A DNA stretch of 64,000 nucleotides. Source: Bacteroidaceae bacterium. GTDB lineage: Bacteria; Bacteroidota; Bacteroidia; Bacteroidales; Bacteroidaceae. Shown piece by piece: positions 33,401 through 41,922 of the stretch; within the stretch, counting starts at the first letter, position 1; every line of letters starts with the position of its first letter. Position numbers and translations under genes: made by a program. The stretch spans positions 40,229 to 104,228 of the forward strand of contig JAFUFK010000001.1 of assembly GCA_017469925.1 (NCBI GenBank). Direction: 5' to 3'. The notes beneath the pieces are model-generated. The model was not told the DNA's origin and ran no database searches. It saw only the letters and a program-made list of their open reading frames with translations.

Positions 33401-36058
33401 GCGAACCAGAGCAGAAACTTCGTAGATACCAGCCTTCAGCGTGCCGGGAACGGTGTAGGTGATGTCACCCTCGCCCAATGGGCCGGGCTTGCCTACCCAG
33501 TTCTCGATGAACGGAGTAACCATGCCAGAGGGGTCGTTTCCAGGGTTACCCTCTACCGACCACGTGTTGATGTGGAAGGTGTTGGTGTTGGTGCAAGTCC
33601 AGTGGTCGAGTGCGTCGTCGGGAACGATTCCGGTTACAACAACCTCGTTGTCCTTGATGGCCACCTTGGCAGCGTCGATAGCAGCCTGCAGGGTCTCAAT
33701 GGCGGTATTGTACTCTTCCTCGGTGGCCTTTTCGGCCTCACCGACAGCAATGGCTTCGTCCAGTGCAGTCTTCGTGGCTTCGGGAGCATACTCATCGGCC
33801 TTCAGCTCGTTGGCTTCGGCGATAAGTTCGTCAACCTTGGCAATCAGGGCTGCAAATTTGACAGCGTTGATGTCGGCGTCGGCACCGTAGTACTGAACCT
33901 GGAAGTTGTCCCAGATACACCACAGACTGGTGTTGCCCTCCAGCTTGGCACCAATGCTCAGCTGACCATCAGTTACTTGAACGTAGATGGGGTCGATGGT
34001 GTAGAGTCCGTTGGAGAACGATACAGAAGCATCGCTCATTGAATTTTCAGTGCCAGTCTTTAAGGGGAAGGTCTGGGTCTCGCCGTTTGCGAAGAATACG
34101 GGCAGGTTGTCGTTGTCGGTACCGTCCTGGCGATAGAAGCCCTGAGCGGTTACGGCATAGAGGCCGTTAGGAGCCTCGACGGTCTGCGTCAGCGTGAAAT
34201 TGGAGTGGTAAGACTCAGCGCAATTATTGGTGTTGTTACCACCAGACAGGTTCTTGTTGCTGGCCTCTATAGTCCACTTGCTTGAGTAGCGGTTGTTGCG
34301 GCCGAAGTTGAGGTCGTCGAACAACAGGCTCGCGTTCATGGGCTCAGTCTCCGTGGCATTAGCCAGGGCAGCCTTAGCGTCGTCGAGCGACAGGATGGCC
34401 CACTGTGCATTAGGATCATCGGCATCGGTCAGACCCTTGCCCAGCACTGTGCTGGTGCCATCATAGCCGTACAGCGTGCCGTCGCTAGCCAGAGCGATAG
34501 TGTAGTTGCCATTCTCCAACTTGGTGATGATGAGGGCTGCGGGGTTGCCATTGTCCATGTAGTCGCCATTGAAGTAGTACTGCGTACCGCCATTGTTGAC
34601 CTGAGACTCCAGTTTGTACTGGCCTTCGGGCATGTCGGTCGGGTCGAACTTCACGAACTCGGGGCTGACAATCAGCGATGCACGTGTGCCCCAGTCGTTG
34701 GCAGCACCCCAGTAGAGTCCGCTACCTACGTTCTTGACAATATACTTTGCATAGGCGAACTCAGGAACATAAGGAGCTACATACTCAGCAATGTCTTCCT
34801 CCTTGGTGGGATAGAGCTGAACAGTGCTATTATAGATGGTAACGAGACCAGCTACTTCGTATTCTGTCTCGGCTTCAACGCCGAACTCAACCACGAAATT
34901 GTTGCGGAGGACCAATGCGGTCTCACCTACGGTGAAGTTGATGTTAACCTTAGAAGCTACTTCAGCGTCTTCAGCAAACTTAGCGGGCTTAACCACTACA
35001 TACTGGCTGACATACTTCAGGGGGTTGGCAGCCAGTTCGGCAGCATCAACCTCAGTGGGAACTACTTCGTTTTCGCTGGATACCACTTCTACCTCAACGG
35101 TGGGGCTAGCCACTTCGGGCAGACCATTGTAGAGATAGAGCTGACCCTGTACGTAACCCGTTACCTTGTCGCCAGCGGTCAGGCCACTGTTGCCATAGAT
35201 AAGCATGGCGCCAGTGGCATCCTGAACGTAGCTGTTCGAGCCATTGACGTAAGTTACGAGAGCGTCAGTGAAGTTTACGCGTGCAACGACGTGGTCGTTG
35301 GTAGCAGCCTCATTGGCTGCAGCAAAACCTGCATAGACGGGACCAAAGGTAATGATGACCTTTGCCGTGCCACTCTTTTTCTCGCCAACCTTGGCATAAG
35401 CCTCGACGGTCGTGGTTTCGCTAACGGTGAAGGGAGCCTCGTACTTCTGCTCTTCTCCGCCATTCAGCGTGTAGTAAATCTCAGCGCCTTCTTCGGCAGT
35501 GATGACCACTTCCTGAGGTGCAAAGACTGTCGTCGGACCCGGCGTGATGACGGGCTTCGTTACTGCACCATCAGCAACCTCCTTGAACAGGATGGGAGCA
35601 GTCTGGCTGGAAGTGTAGCAAGCGAAGCGAGGGCTGTTTGCGTTGTACTGAAGTTTACGGGCAGGCGTAGCGACATTATTGATGTCAGCTGTACCGGTTT
35701 CCGTGAACGTTACAGTCCAAGAAGCACTTTCATCCAGAGTCTCAGAGGTCTTCAGGGAGTTGCCTGATGACCAAGCCAGATAGGCACCATCGGCGTTCTT
35801 GAAGCTGAACGTGCCATCTTCGGTGCCAGCCACAACGGTGAGTGGATAGACACCTGCTGGAGTTGTTGTGTAATCGACAACCTGACCAATGGTGGTGCCA
35901 CTGGTCGTGACAGTGCTCAATTCTTTGGTAACACTGCCATGGTTAACAGCTAACACAACAACGTCGCCCACTGCGATAGACGTGGTCTGTTCCCATGCTG
36001 CATTAGCAGAGAATACCGACATCACAAGCGCAATGAGAGAAAGTAAGAACTTTTTCAT
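30401..36058 (-). CDS. Giant secreted multidomain surface protein
   Basis: A 1,885-residue exported protein with signal peptide (MKKFLLSLIALVMSVFSANA). Visible parts: N-terminal beta domain (20-160); chitobiase-type CHB_HEX_C-like module (about 168-240, EIYYTLNGG); OB-fold-like region (about 255-430, SYVQDATGAMLIYG); carbohydrate-binding-like beta domains (about 560-720); helical FIVAR-like segments (about 733-800 and 1313-1409); discoidin/F5-8C-like domain (about 1146-1296); two beta domains resembling DUF4859 (about 1560-1843); and a C-terminal tail IYDLAGRRVSKAV...GIYIINGKK resembling surface-sorting tails of the type IX system. No catalytic domain is recognised; binding of glycans or host surfaces is likely. 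Promoter at 36121-36152. Confidence 0.85.
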   Translation of the reverse strand: MKKFLLSLIALVMSVFSANAAWEQTTSIAVGDVVVLAVNHGSVTKELSTVTTSGTTIGQVVDYTTTPAGVYPLTVVAGTEDGTFSFKNADGAYLAWSSGNSLKTSETLDESASWTVTFTETGTADINNVATPARKLQYNANSPRFACYTSSQTAPILFKEVADGAVTKPVITPGPTTVFAPQEVVITAEEGAEIYYTLNGGEEQKYEAPFTVSETTTVEAYAKVGEKKSGTAKVIITFGPVYAGFAAANEAATNDHVVARVNFTDALVTYVNGSNSYVQDATGAMLIYGNSGLTAGDKVTGYVQGQLYLYNGLPEVASPTVEVEVVSSENEVVPTEVDAAELAANPLKYVSQYVVVKPAKFAEDAEVASKVNINFTVGETALVLRNNFVVEFGVEAETEYEVAGLVTIYNSTVQLYPTKEEDIAEYVAPYVPEFAYAKYIVKNVGSGLYWGAANDWGTRASLIVSPEFVKFDPTDMPEGQYKLESQVNNGGTQYYFNGDYMDNGNPAALIITKLENGNYTIALASDGTLYGYDGTSTVLGKGLTDADDPNAQWAILSLDDAKAALANATETEPMNASLLFDDLNFGRNNRYSSKWTIEASNKNLSGGNNTNNCAESYHSNFTLTQTVEAPNGLYAVTAQGFYRQDGTDNDNLPVFFANGETQTFPLKTGTENSMSDASVSFSNGLYTIDPIYVQVTDGQLSIGAKLEGNTSLWCIWDNFQVQYYGADADINAVKFAALIAKVDELIAEANELKADEYAPEATKTALDEAIAVGEAEKATEEEYNTAIETLQAAIDAAKVAIKDNEVVVTGIVPDDALDHWTCTNTNTFHINTWSVEGNPGNDPSGMVTPFIENWVGKPGPLGEGDITYTVPGTLKAGIYEVSALVRVYSESGADVAGAKFFANEENVDLTEVGEKFEYNNMKGLYTTVNLKAIVGEDGALKLGVNIAEPTFNWVAIKNVKFSYYAADDNEAAYKDALAALKDGQTYRIFTEVGDTKYYLNTSGYLVSEAKKAATFTFAKVEGQAYQYGFKMEGVCFTNPGLSGNDAVLNSGHINTNVSQNRDTWEAQVFFLKDGKYAVRATNAPGGDSSWALVAKAFWTVNEGENGPVAEYSFDQNYIWQIEENVDNRPEAFAKVQSWAGKLQDVEGLVQDASMYTSNAKESTEGSYAALLDGEYTTFFHSSWSAGADADHYLQAEIEEPVADLYVYFKKRSQNDNNRPTNIQISGSQDGENFTDITALTEGLPTGATPLDYTSGKLALGEAYKYVRFTVLDTNNGATEANGHKFFTFSEFYLLPSNELTDAAVAYMGVADYTDLEDSDVEAINALDEQIAVLVAQKALVDDLAALDELIAKVQAYVDATDTYTDKAGAAATASEALAALKAGTYTTAEAIAEAIESTKAVARTFFAGITPVKAIDVTEFYLVNPTPMKIDGWEGDAFGTSSDGVCEYWNKSAATFHQVVTLPAGDYKLTVTALQRTDMTGYVYAGENQTTIVGVDSGTANNRAQASNWFAAGNGLNEVLFTMEEAGDIEIGLKADETTGDHWTVWQSFKIELLPVVNENLLELTLDVERYVGQGYGAQQFKVDFADAAEFLGVEAVTTDMLRIVNPDGTEISDYATYDGWFAAETGTATTWSELNAASTPGVCVKFFQAVEGGSYDVCDQWSADVLGAVYTFKWALVNGEKKVVYTINVKMVEKPIVELTFDDLNKVGEQVIDLKSETGKQYEGLTADVNIAEILTTLGVESIDDVTIYAVMSDGSLDDNYKLGTTDGWRNADGDWQNWGDAAYFYVKADFERESAQIYEVGGMEGKNSEPASYTATYVFVKDGSETNDAVVLKVNLTYDFPVGINAVDADLENAVIYDLAGRRVSKAVKGGIYIINGKKVAIK

Positions 36059-36120
36059 GTTGTTTGTTTTTGGTTAATAAAATAGGTTAATTAAAAGTGT
36101 GTTTTCACATGTAATCGGGG

Positions 36121-36152
36121 CAAATTTATTAAATAAATTTAGTTTCGCCAAA
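36121..36152 (-). promoter_or_regulatory. Promoter for the 1,885-residue protein gene
   Basis: TTTG (36149-36152), a 20-bp spacer, TAAATTTG (36121-36128). This leaves a leader of about 57 nt. Confidence 0.78.
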
Positions 36153-36163
36153 CTTTTTTGAAA

Positions 36164-37357
36164 TTACTTCACCAAGACCATGGTATCGAGGGCAATCATC
36201 AGCTCTTCGTCGGTGGGTATGACGCAGACGGTCACGCGACTGGTGTTCTTCGAGATGATGGCCTCGGTGGCACGGCAGGCGTGGTTCTTCTCAGGGTCAA
36301 CTTCGATGCCCATGAATTCCAGGCCCTTGGTGGCACCTTCGCGCACTTCCCACTGGTTTTCGCCGGCACCGCCGGTGAACAGGATAACGTCCACGCCACC
36401 CATGGCTGCGGCATACTGTCCGATGTACTTCTTGATGCGGTAGGTGTACATCTCCTTGGCCAGTCGGGCACGGTCGTTGCCTTCCTCGATACCCTTCAGT
36501 ATGTCGCGGAAGTCGCTGCTTCCACCGCTCACTCCGGCCAGTCCGCTCTGTTTGTTCAGCAGGTTCGAGATGCCGTGGGTGTCGAGTTGCAGTTTGTCCA
36601 TCATGAAGGTGACGGCCCCGGCGTCGATGTCGCCCGAGCGGGTGCCCATGATGAGGCCTTCCAGCGGAGTCAGTCCCATCGAGGTATCTACGCACTTGCC
36701 GTTCTTCACGGCGGCGATGCTGGCGCCATTGCCGATGTGGCAGGTGATGATGCGACTGCCTTCGGGCTTGATGCCCAGGTACTCGCAAACGCGCTGGCTT
36801 ACGTAGCGATGGCTCGTCCCGTGGAAGCCGTAGCGACGGATGCCGTGTTCCTTATACAGTTCGTAGGGCAGGGCGTACATGTAGGCATAGTCGGGCATGG
36901 TCTGGTGGAAGGCGGTATCGAACACGCCTACCTGAGGAATCTTGGGCAGCAATGCTTTCACGGCATTCACGCCCTTGATGTTGGCAGGGTTGTGCAGGGG
37001 TGCCAGTTCGTTGCACTCGGCAAAGGCCTTCATCACCTTCGGAGTGAGCAGGACGCTCTTGTTGAACTTCTCGCCTCCGTGTACCATGCGATGGCCTACG
37101 GCGTCCAGTTCGTCGAGACTCTTCAGTACGGCATAATCACCTTGGGTCAACACTTCGAAAATCCACTGCACACCGGCTGTATGCTCTTCGATGGGGCGTT
37201 CCATCTTATGCTTCTCGCCGTTAAGTTTTACAGTAATAAAACTATCGGGCAGACCGATTTTCTCGATGCCGCCGCTGGTGATGACGCTCTGGTCGTCCAT
37301 GTTGTACAGAGCGTATTTGATGCTACTGCTTCCGCAGTTCAAGACTAATATTCTCAT
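36164..37357 (-). CDS. ackA: Acetate kinase
   Basis: A 397-residue enzyme converting acetyl phosphate and ADP to acetate and ATP. The N-terminal LVLNCGSSSIKY phosphate motif, GHRMVHGG, HNPANIKG, GFHGTSHRYV, CHIGNGAS and FTGGAGEN motifs are all intact, and the length is normal for the family. It lies downstream of pta, from which it is separated by 150 bp carrying two palindromic half elements (37366-37400 and 37470-37506). The ATG at 37357 has no closer promoter, so read-through from pta is likely. Confidence 0.97.
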   Translation of the reverse strand: MRILVLNCGSSSIKYALYNMDDQSVITSGGIEKIGLPDSFITVKLNGEKHKMERPIEEHTAGVQWIFEVLTQGDYAVLKSLDELDAVGHRMVHGGEKFNKSVLLTPKVMKAFAECNELAPLHNPANIKGVNAVKALLPKIPQVGVFDTAFHQTMPDYAYMYALPYELYKEHGIRRYGFHGTSHRYVSQRVCEYLGIKPEGSRIITCHIGNGASIAAVKNGKCVDTSMGLTPLEGLIMGTRSGDIDAGAVTFMMDKLQLDTHGISNLLNKQSGLAGVSGGSSDFRDILKGIEEGNDRARLAKEMYTYRIKKYIGQYAAAMGGVDVILFTGGAGENQWEVREGATKGLEFMGIEVDPEKNHACRATEAIISKNTSRVTVCVIPTDEELMIALDTMVLVK

Positions 37358-37365
37358 AAGATTCA

Positions 37366-37506
37366 GACCCCCTCCCGACCTCCCCCTTAATGGGGAGGAG
37401 TAGTTACTTTCTCAGGAGTTATAGGGGTGTTTTTTTATATTCTTTTTATTTGTTTACCTATTTCTATTCACTCCCCTCCATAAAGGGAGGGGCTGTGGGT
37501 GGGTCT
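37366..37506. repeat. Split composite palindromic element between pta and ackA
   Basis: The left half (37366-37400) starts GACCCCCTCCCGACCTCCCC and ends TTAATGGGGAGGAG. The right half (37470-37506) starts ACTCCCCTCCATAAAGGGAG and ends GTGGGTGGGTCT. Together they have inverted GACCC...GGGTC ends, with about 70 bp of AT-rich sequence between the halves. Confidence 0.85.
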
Positions 37507-37507
37507 C

Positions 37508-38515
37508 CTATTTGGCGTCCATGGCCTGGCAGGCGGTGATGGCTACCATCTTGTAGATGTCATCGACCGAGCAACCGCGGCTGAGGTCGTTGACGGGGCG
37601 AGCGATGCCTTGCAGGATGGGGCCGATGGCATCGGCATTGCCCAGTCGCTGCACCAGTTTGTAACCAATGTTGCCCACTTCCAGGTTGGGGAATACGAGC
37701 ACGTTAGCCTGTCCGGCGATGTCGCTGCCCGGAGCCTTCTTCTGGCCCACCGAGGGTACGAGGGCTGCGTCGGCCTGCAGTTCGCCGTCAATCTTCAGTT
37801 CGGGATCCAGTTCGCGGGCCAGACGGGTGGCTTCCACCACCTTATCCACTACTTCGTGCTTGGCGCTGCCCTTCGTCGAGAAGCTGAGCATGGCCACGCG
37901 CGGGTCGGTGAAGCCAGCCACACTCTTGGCCGTCTGGGCCGTGCATACGGCAATCTGTGCCAGTTGGGCTGCATCGGGCATGGGGGTGACGGCTACGTCA
38001 CCTACTACCAGGATACCGTCCTCGCCGTATTGCGGAGTTTGGGTGATGAGCAGCATGGCACCGCTGACGCACGTGATGCCGGGGGCGCACTTGATGATTT
38101 GCAGGGCGGGGCGCAGGGTGTCGCCCGTGGTCGAGAGGGCACCGCTGATTTGTCCGTCGGCATCGCCGCTCTTGATGATGAGGCATCCGAAGTAGAGGGG
38201 GTCTTTCACCTTCTTCCAGGCCTCCTGCTGGGTCATGCCCTTGGCTTTGCGCAGTTCATAGAGCAGGTTGGCGTAGTCGTTGGTCTTCGGGCTGGTGGCG
38301 GGGTCGATGATGGTGGCACCTTCGACGTGCTGCAGTCCCAGTTCCTTGGCCTTGGCCAGGATTTCTTCGCGATTACCAATGAGGATGATGTCGGCCAGTT
38401 GGTCGGCAACGGCGCGGTCGGCGGCGGTCAGCGTGCGCTCTTCCAGTGATTCGGGGAGTACGATGCGTTGGCGGTTGGCCTTGGCGCGAGCGATGATAGA
38501 GTCAATTAAGTTCAT
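37508..38515 (-). CDS. pta: Phosphate acetyltransferase
   Basis: A 335-residue enzyme of the short, single-domain Pta type (PTA_PTB family) that interconverts acetyl-CoA and acetyl phosphate. Characteristic segments are RIVLPESLEERTL at the start, GDADGQISGALSTTGD and NIGYKLVQRLGNADAIGPI near the end. No DRTGG regulatory domain is present. It precedes ackA as the standard acetate-forming pair. The stop lies 2 bp from the palindromic element in the spacer. Confidence 0.96.
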   Translation of the reverse strand: MNLIDSIIARAKANRQRIVLPESLEERTLTAADRAVADQLADIILIGNREEILAKAKELGLQHVEGATIIDPATSPKTNDYANLLYELRKAKGMTQQEAWKKVKDPLYFGCLIIKSGDADGQISGALSTTGDTLRPALQIIKCAPGITCVSGAMLLITQTPQYGEDGILVVGDVAVTPMPDAAQLAQIAVCTAQTAKSVAGFTDPRVAMLSFSTKGSAKHEVVDKVVEATRLARELDPELKIDGELQADAALVPSVGQKKAPGSDIAGQANVLVFPNLEVGNIGYKLVQRLGNADAIGPILQGIARPVNDLSRGCSVDDIYKMVAITACQAMDAK

Positions 38516-38552
38516 GGTGTATAGGGTTTTAATAGAGTTTTACGGGATGGGG

Positions 38553-39338
38553 TCAGAAGCGGCCCTTCATGAGTATGGTCTCCAGTTCTTCGGCCGACAG
38601 GTGGCTGCGGAACTGGTCGTTGTGGGCTGCGGTGATGTTGCCTGTCTCCTCGCTGACGATGATGGCCAGGGCGTCGGTCTCCGACGTGATGCCCTTGCCG
38701 GCTCGGTGGCGCAGGCCGAACTCCTTCGGGATGTCGAGGTCGTGGGAGATGGGCAGGATACAGGCTGCTGCCACGATTTTGCCTTCCGAGATGATCATGG
38801 CTCCGTCGTGCAGGGGGCTGTTCTTGAAGAATATGTTCTCGATGAGGCGTTGCGTGATGCGGGCCTCGAGGCTTTCGCCCGAACGGATGTAGTCGGTCAG
38901 TGGGATGTCGTTCTCGATGACGATGAGCGCGCCCACCTTCTGCTTGCTCATGTTGATGCAGGCCATGACGATGGGGAAGATGATTTCGCGGTCGTAGCGG
39001 TACTCGTCGTTCAGGTTCTTCTTACGCTCGTTGCGGAACAGGCGCACGAAGCGTCTCGCCCGCTCGTGGGCGCCGAGGTCGTAGAAGAAGTGGCGAATCT
39101 CCTCCTGGAACAGTACGATGAGGGCGATGGCGCCGACGTTGACCAACTGGTTCAGGATGCCGCCGAGCAACTTCATCTCGAAGACGCGCGACACGATAAT
39201 CCAGAAACTGATGAAGATGAGCACGCCGTAGAAGATGTTGACGGAGCGCGAGCGCTTCATCACCTTGTAGCAGTAGTAGAGTATCACTGCCACCGAGAGG
39301 ATGTCTATGAAGTCTTTCAGTCCGAAGGAGAAGAACAT
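38553..39338 (-). CDS. cdaA: Diadenylate cyclase (CdaA type)
   Basis: A 261-residue membrane enzyme that joins two ATP into cyclic di-AMP. Three membrane helices (about 10-25, 36-56, 62-80) precede a DAC domain (about 115-250) with the catalytic DGA (178-180, SPLHDGAMI) and RHR (210-212) motifs. The first 22 bp overlap the end of folP, so the two are translationally linked, as often seen in Bacteroidota. c-di-AMP typically controls potassium and cell-wall homeostasis; its local targets are not visible. Confidence 0.95.
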   Translation of the reverse strand: MFFSFGLKDFIDILSVAVILYYCYKVMKRSRSVNIFYGVLIFISFWIIVSRVFEMKLLGGILNQLVNVGAIALIVLFQEEIRHFFYDLGAHERARRFVRLFRNERKKNLNDEYRYDREIIFPIVMACINMSKQKVGALIVIENDIPLTDYIRSGESLEARITQRLIENIFFKNSPLHDGAMIISEGKIVAAACILPISHDLDIPKEFGLRHRAGKGITSETDALAIIVSEETGNITAAHNDQFRSHLSAEELETILMKGRF

Positions 39339-40132
39339 TTTCGTAAGATTTTAATGACTTCCGTGGCCGCCCCGACGTCGTGGACGCGCAGGATGGATGC
39401 ACCCCGTTCGAGGGCCAGGGTGTGGAGCACGGTGGTGCCGTTGAGGGCCTCCTCGGGTGTGGTGCCGAGCAGGCGGTAAACCATACTCTTGCGCGATACG
39501 CCCACCAGCAGGGGCAGGCCGAAGGCGTGCAGGGCCTCCAGTTGGCCGAGCAGTTGGTAGTTCTCGTCGAGCGACTTGCCGAAGCCGAAGCCGGGGTCCA
39601 GGACGATGTCCTTTTGCCCCAGTTGCAACAGGGCATCGACGCGTTGGCTCAGGTAGCGCATCATGTCGGCGGGCGCGGCGTCGAGCGTGAGCACGTAGGG
39701 CAGGCCCCGACGGGCCACGGTGGCAAACATCTCGGGGTCCGCTCCGCCCGACACGTCGTTGACGATGACGGGACCGAACTCGTCGGCCACGTGCTCGGCC
39801 ACCCGGGCGCGGAACGTATCGACGGAGACGGCGGCCTCGGGCGCTTCGCGACGCACGACCGAAAGTCCCAGCCGCAGCCGGGCCAGTTCTTCCTCCTCGC
39901 CGACCTCTTGGGCCCCGGGGCGTGTGCTGTAGCCGCCCACGTCGATGATGGTGCCGCCCTCGCGCACAATCTCATGGACGCGCTGTGCTATCTCCGTCTC
40001 CGTCTGTCGCCGACTGCCGCTGTAGAACGAGTCGGGCGTGACGTTCAGGATGCCCATAACCTGAGGCTCAGACAGTTGCAACAACTGTCCGCCCAAGTTC
40101 AGTGAGTATGATTCTGTGCCTTCCATGTGCAT
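39317..40132 (-). CDS. folP: Dihydropteroate synthase
   Basis: A 271-residue enzyme of folate synthesis joining p-aminobenzoate to the pterin pyrophosphate. Signature motifs are MGILNVTPDSFYSG, GGTIIDVGGYSTRPGA, VSVDTF, NDVSGG, LDPGFGFGKS and VGVSRKSM. Either of two ATG codons (40132, 40126) could be the start. A -7 box TAATTTTG (40151-40158) lies about 20 bp upstream. Its end overlaps cdaA by 22 bp. Confidence 0.96.
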   Translation of the reverse strand: MHMEGTESYSLNLGGQLLQLSEPQVMGILNVTPDSFYSGSRRQTETEIAQRVHEIVREGGTIIDVGGYSTRPGAQEVGEEEELARLRLGLSVVRREAPEAAVSVDTFRARVAEHVADEFGPVIVNDVSGGADPEMFATVARRGLPYVLTLDAAPADMMRYLSQRVDALLQLGQKDIVLDPGFGFGKSLDENYQLLGQLEALHAFGLPLLVGVSRKSMVYRLLGTTPEEALNGTTVLHTLALERGASILRVHDVGAATEVIKILRKCSSPSD

Positions 40133-40150
40133 GTGCGCGCATAAACCTTA

Positions 40151-40158
40151 CAAAATTA
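40151..40158 (-). promoter_or_regulatory. Promoter -7 box for folP-cdaA
   Basis: TAATTTTG, 18 bp before the ATG at 40132. No good -33 element. Confidence 0.5.
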
Positions 40159-40370
40159 AGGAAAATTCTTGAAATACTAAAATCCTATCGACGAAATTTT
40201 CGTGCCGTCTTTCTTTGTGTAAAAGAAAAATGTTTACAAACTTCGGACCCCTCTCCCTCCCCCTTCCTGTCCCATCTCCTTCCTGTCCCCGATTTTCTGC
40301 GTGGAGGCGTAATTTACTGTTTCTTAACACATTGCGGGCCGATTTTCGCAGGGCACGGAACTTGCCTCTG

Positions 40371-40462
40371 AAGGTTATGTTAACCTATGGCCATGAGTAA
40401 TGTTAACCGGTTGCGATAAGTTATGTTAATCTATGGCGATAGGTTAACATAACTTGCGGCCG
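40371..40462. repeat. 23-bp tandem repeat array, locus 3 (4 units)
   Basis: Units at 40371, 40394, 40417 and 40440, e.g. TAAGTTATGTTAATC then TATGGCGA; the last unit contains GGTTAACATAACT. It lies in the 460-bp gap between divergent folP and murF. A GGCCGATTTTCGCAG motif (40337-40351) is shared with a position upstream of locus 1 (17518-17532). The rest of the gap is a CT-rich stretch (40247-40290) with no gene. Confidence 0.9.
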
Positions 40463-40566
40463 GAGGTTCTGAGAGGGTATCCGGGTGGTGGTAATAAATG
40501 TTTACAGAATGTCTGTTTCATCAAAAAATAATCCGTTTTACGCGCACGCATGTCGCGCAAATTCCT

Positions 40567-40574
40567 TATATTTG
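40567..40574 (+). promoter_or_regulatory. Promoter -7 box for murF
   Basis: TATATTTG, 20-26 bp before the murF ATG cluster. Upstream is a CGCGCACGCATGTCGCGC tract but no clear -33 box. Confidence 0.55.
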
Positions 40575-40593
40575 TAGCCGTATTTTGGTGAAA

Positions 40594-41892
40594 ATGATGA
40601 TGATAGAACAACTTTACGCCCTCTTTCGGCAGCATCCTGTGGTGACGACCGACAGCCGTCGGACGCCCCGTGGCTCCATGTTTTTTGCCCTGAAGGGGGA
40701 GACTTTCGACGGCAACCAGTATGCCCTGAAGGCCTTGGAGGCTGGTTGTGCCGTGGCCGTGGTCGATGACCCGCGTGTAGCCGTGGACGAGCGCTTTGTC
40801 CTGGTGGATGACGTGCTACGGACCCTCCAGCAGTTGGGCCACTACCACCGCGAGCAGATGCCCGGCAAGATGATTATCCAGATAACCGGCACGAACGGCA
40901 AGACGACCACCAAGGAACTCGTCGCCGCCGTGCTCAGTCAGATAGGCCCCGTCCAGTGGACCCAGGGCAACCTGAACAACCACATCGGCGTGCCCCTGAC
41001 CCTGCTGACGCTCCAGGACGACGACGGCTTCGGCATCATCGAGACGGGTGCCAACCACCCCGGCGAGATAGCCATGCTGTCGGACATCGTCGATCCCGAC
41101 ATGGGACTCATCACCAACGTCGGGCGGGCCCACCTGGAGGGCTTCGGCTCCTTCGAGGGCGTCAAGCGCACGAAGGGCGAACTCTATCGCTACATCCGGG
41201 AGCACGGGAAGATAGGCATCTTCCTCAACGCCTCCGACCCCGACCTCGTGAAGATGGCCGAGGGCCTGCCTGCCGTCCGCTACGGCCAGACGGGGACCCC
41301 GGGCGTCGAAGTCTGGGGCGAGGTCGTCGAGTGCAACCCGTTCGTCCGCTTCCGCTACCGGCAGGACCATGTCGGCTGGCAGACGGTGCAGACCCACCTC
41401 ATCGGCAGCTACAACATCCACAACCTGTTGGCCGCCGTCTGCGTAGGCGTGCAGTTCGGCGTCCCGTTCAGCCTGATAAACAAGGCCCTGGCCGACTACC
41501 AGCCCACCAACAACCGCTCCGAGTTCCGCGATACGGGGCGCAACCACCTCATCATCGATGCCTACAACGCCAACCCGACCTCCATGGCCGCGGCGCTGGA
41601 CAACTTCAGCCACATCCGGGCCGAACGGAAGATGATGATACTGGGCGACATGCGCGAACTGGGTGCCGATAGCGCCCAGGAGCATCAGCGCGTCGTGGAC
41701 CGTGCCCGCGAGAGTGGGGCAGAGGTGTGGCTCGTGGGCGAGAACTTCGGTCAGGCCCGCCACCAATTCCGCACCTTCCGCGATGTCGAGGAGGTGAAGG
41801 CCGAACTGCGCGAACATCCAGTCGAGGGGCGCACCATACTCATCAAGGGCAGCAACGGCACCCGCCTGTTCCAGTTGCCCGAGTTACTTTAA
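40594..41892 (+). CDS. murF: UDP-N-acetylmuramoyl-tripeptide-D-alanyl-D-alanine ligase
   Basis: A 432-residue Mur ligase that adds D-Ala-D-Ala to the peptidoglycan precursor. N-terminal substrate domain (TDSRRTPRGSMFFALKG), ATPase loop ITGTNGKTTTKE at about residue 95, central ETGANHPGEI, and C-terminal domain with YNANPTSM. Three consecutive ATG codons (40594, 40597, 40600) fit the start; the first is given. The promoter box is at 40567. In most bacteria murF sits in the dcw cluster; here it is alone, followed 30 bp later by the PL11 gene. Confidence 0.94.
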   Translation: MMMIEQLYALFRQHPVVTTDSRRTPRGSMFFALKGETFDGNQYALKALEAGCAVAVVDDPRVAVDERFVLVDDVLRTLQQLGHYHREQMPGKMIIQITGTNGKTTTKELVAAVLSQIGPVQWTQGNLNNHIGVPLTLLTLQDDDGFGIIETGANHPGEIAMLSDIVDPDMGLITNVGRAHLEGFGSFEGVKRTKGELYRYIREHGKIGIFLNASDPDLVKMAEGLPAVRYGQTGTPGVEVWGEVVECNPFVRFRYRQDHVGWQTVQTHLIGSYNIHNLLAAVCVGVQFGVPFSLINKALADYQPTNNRSEFRDTGRNHLIIDAYNANPTSMAAALDNFSHIRAERKMMILGDMRELGADSAQEHQRVVDRARESGAEVWLVGENFGQARHQFRTFRDVEEVKAELREHPVEGRTILIKGSNGTRLFQLPELL

Positions 41893-41922
41893 CAGAAAGA
41901 GCAAACAACTAACTACAAACAC

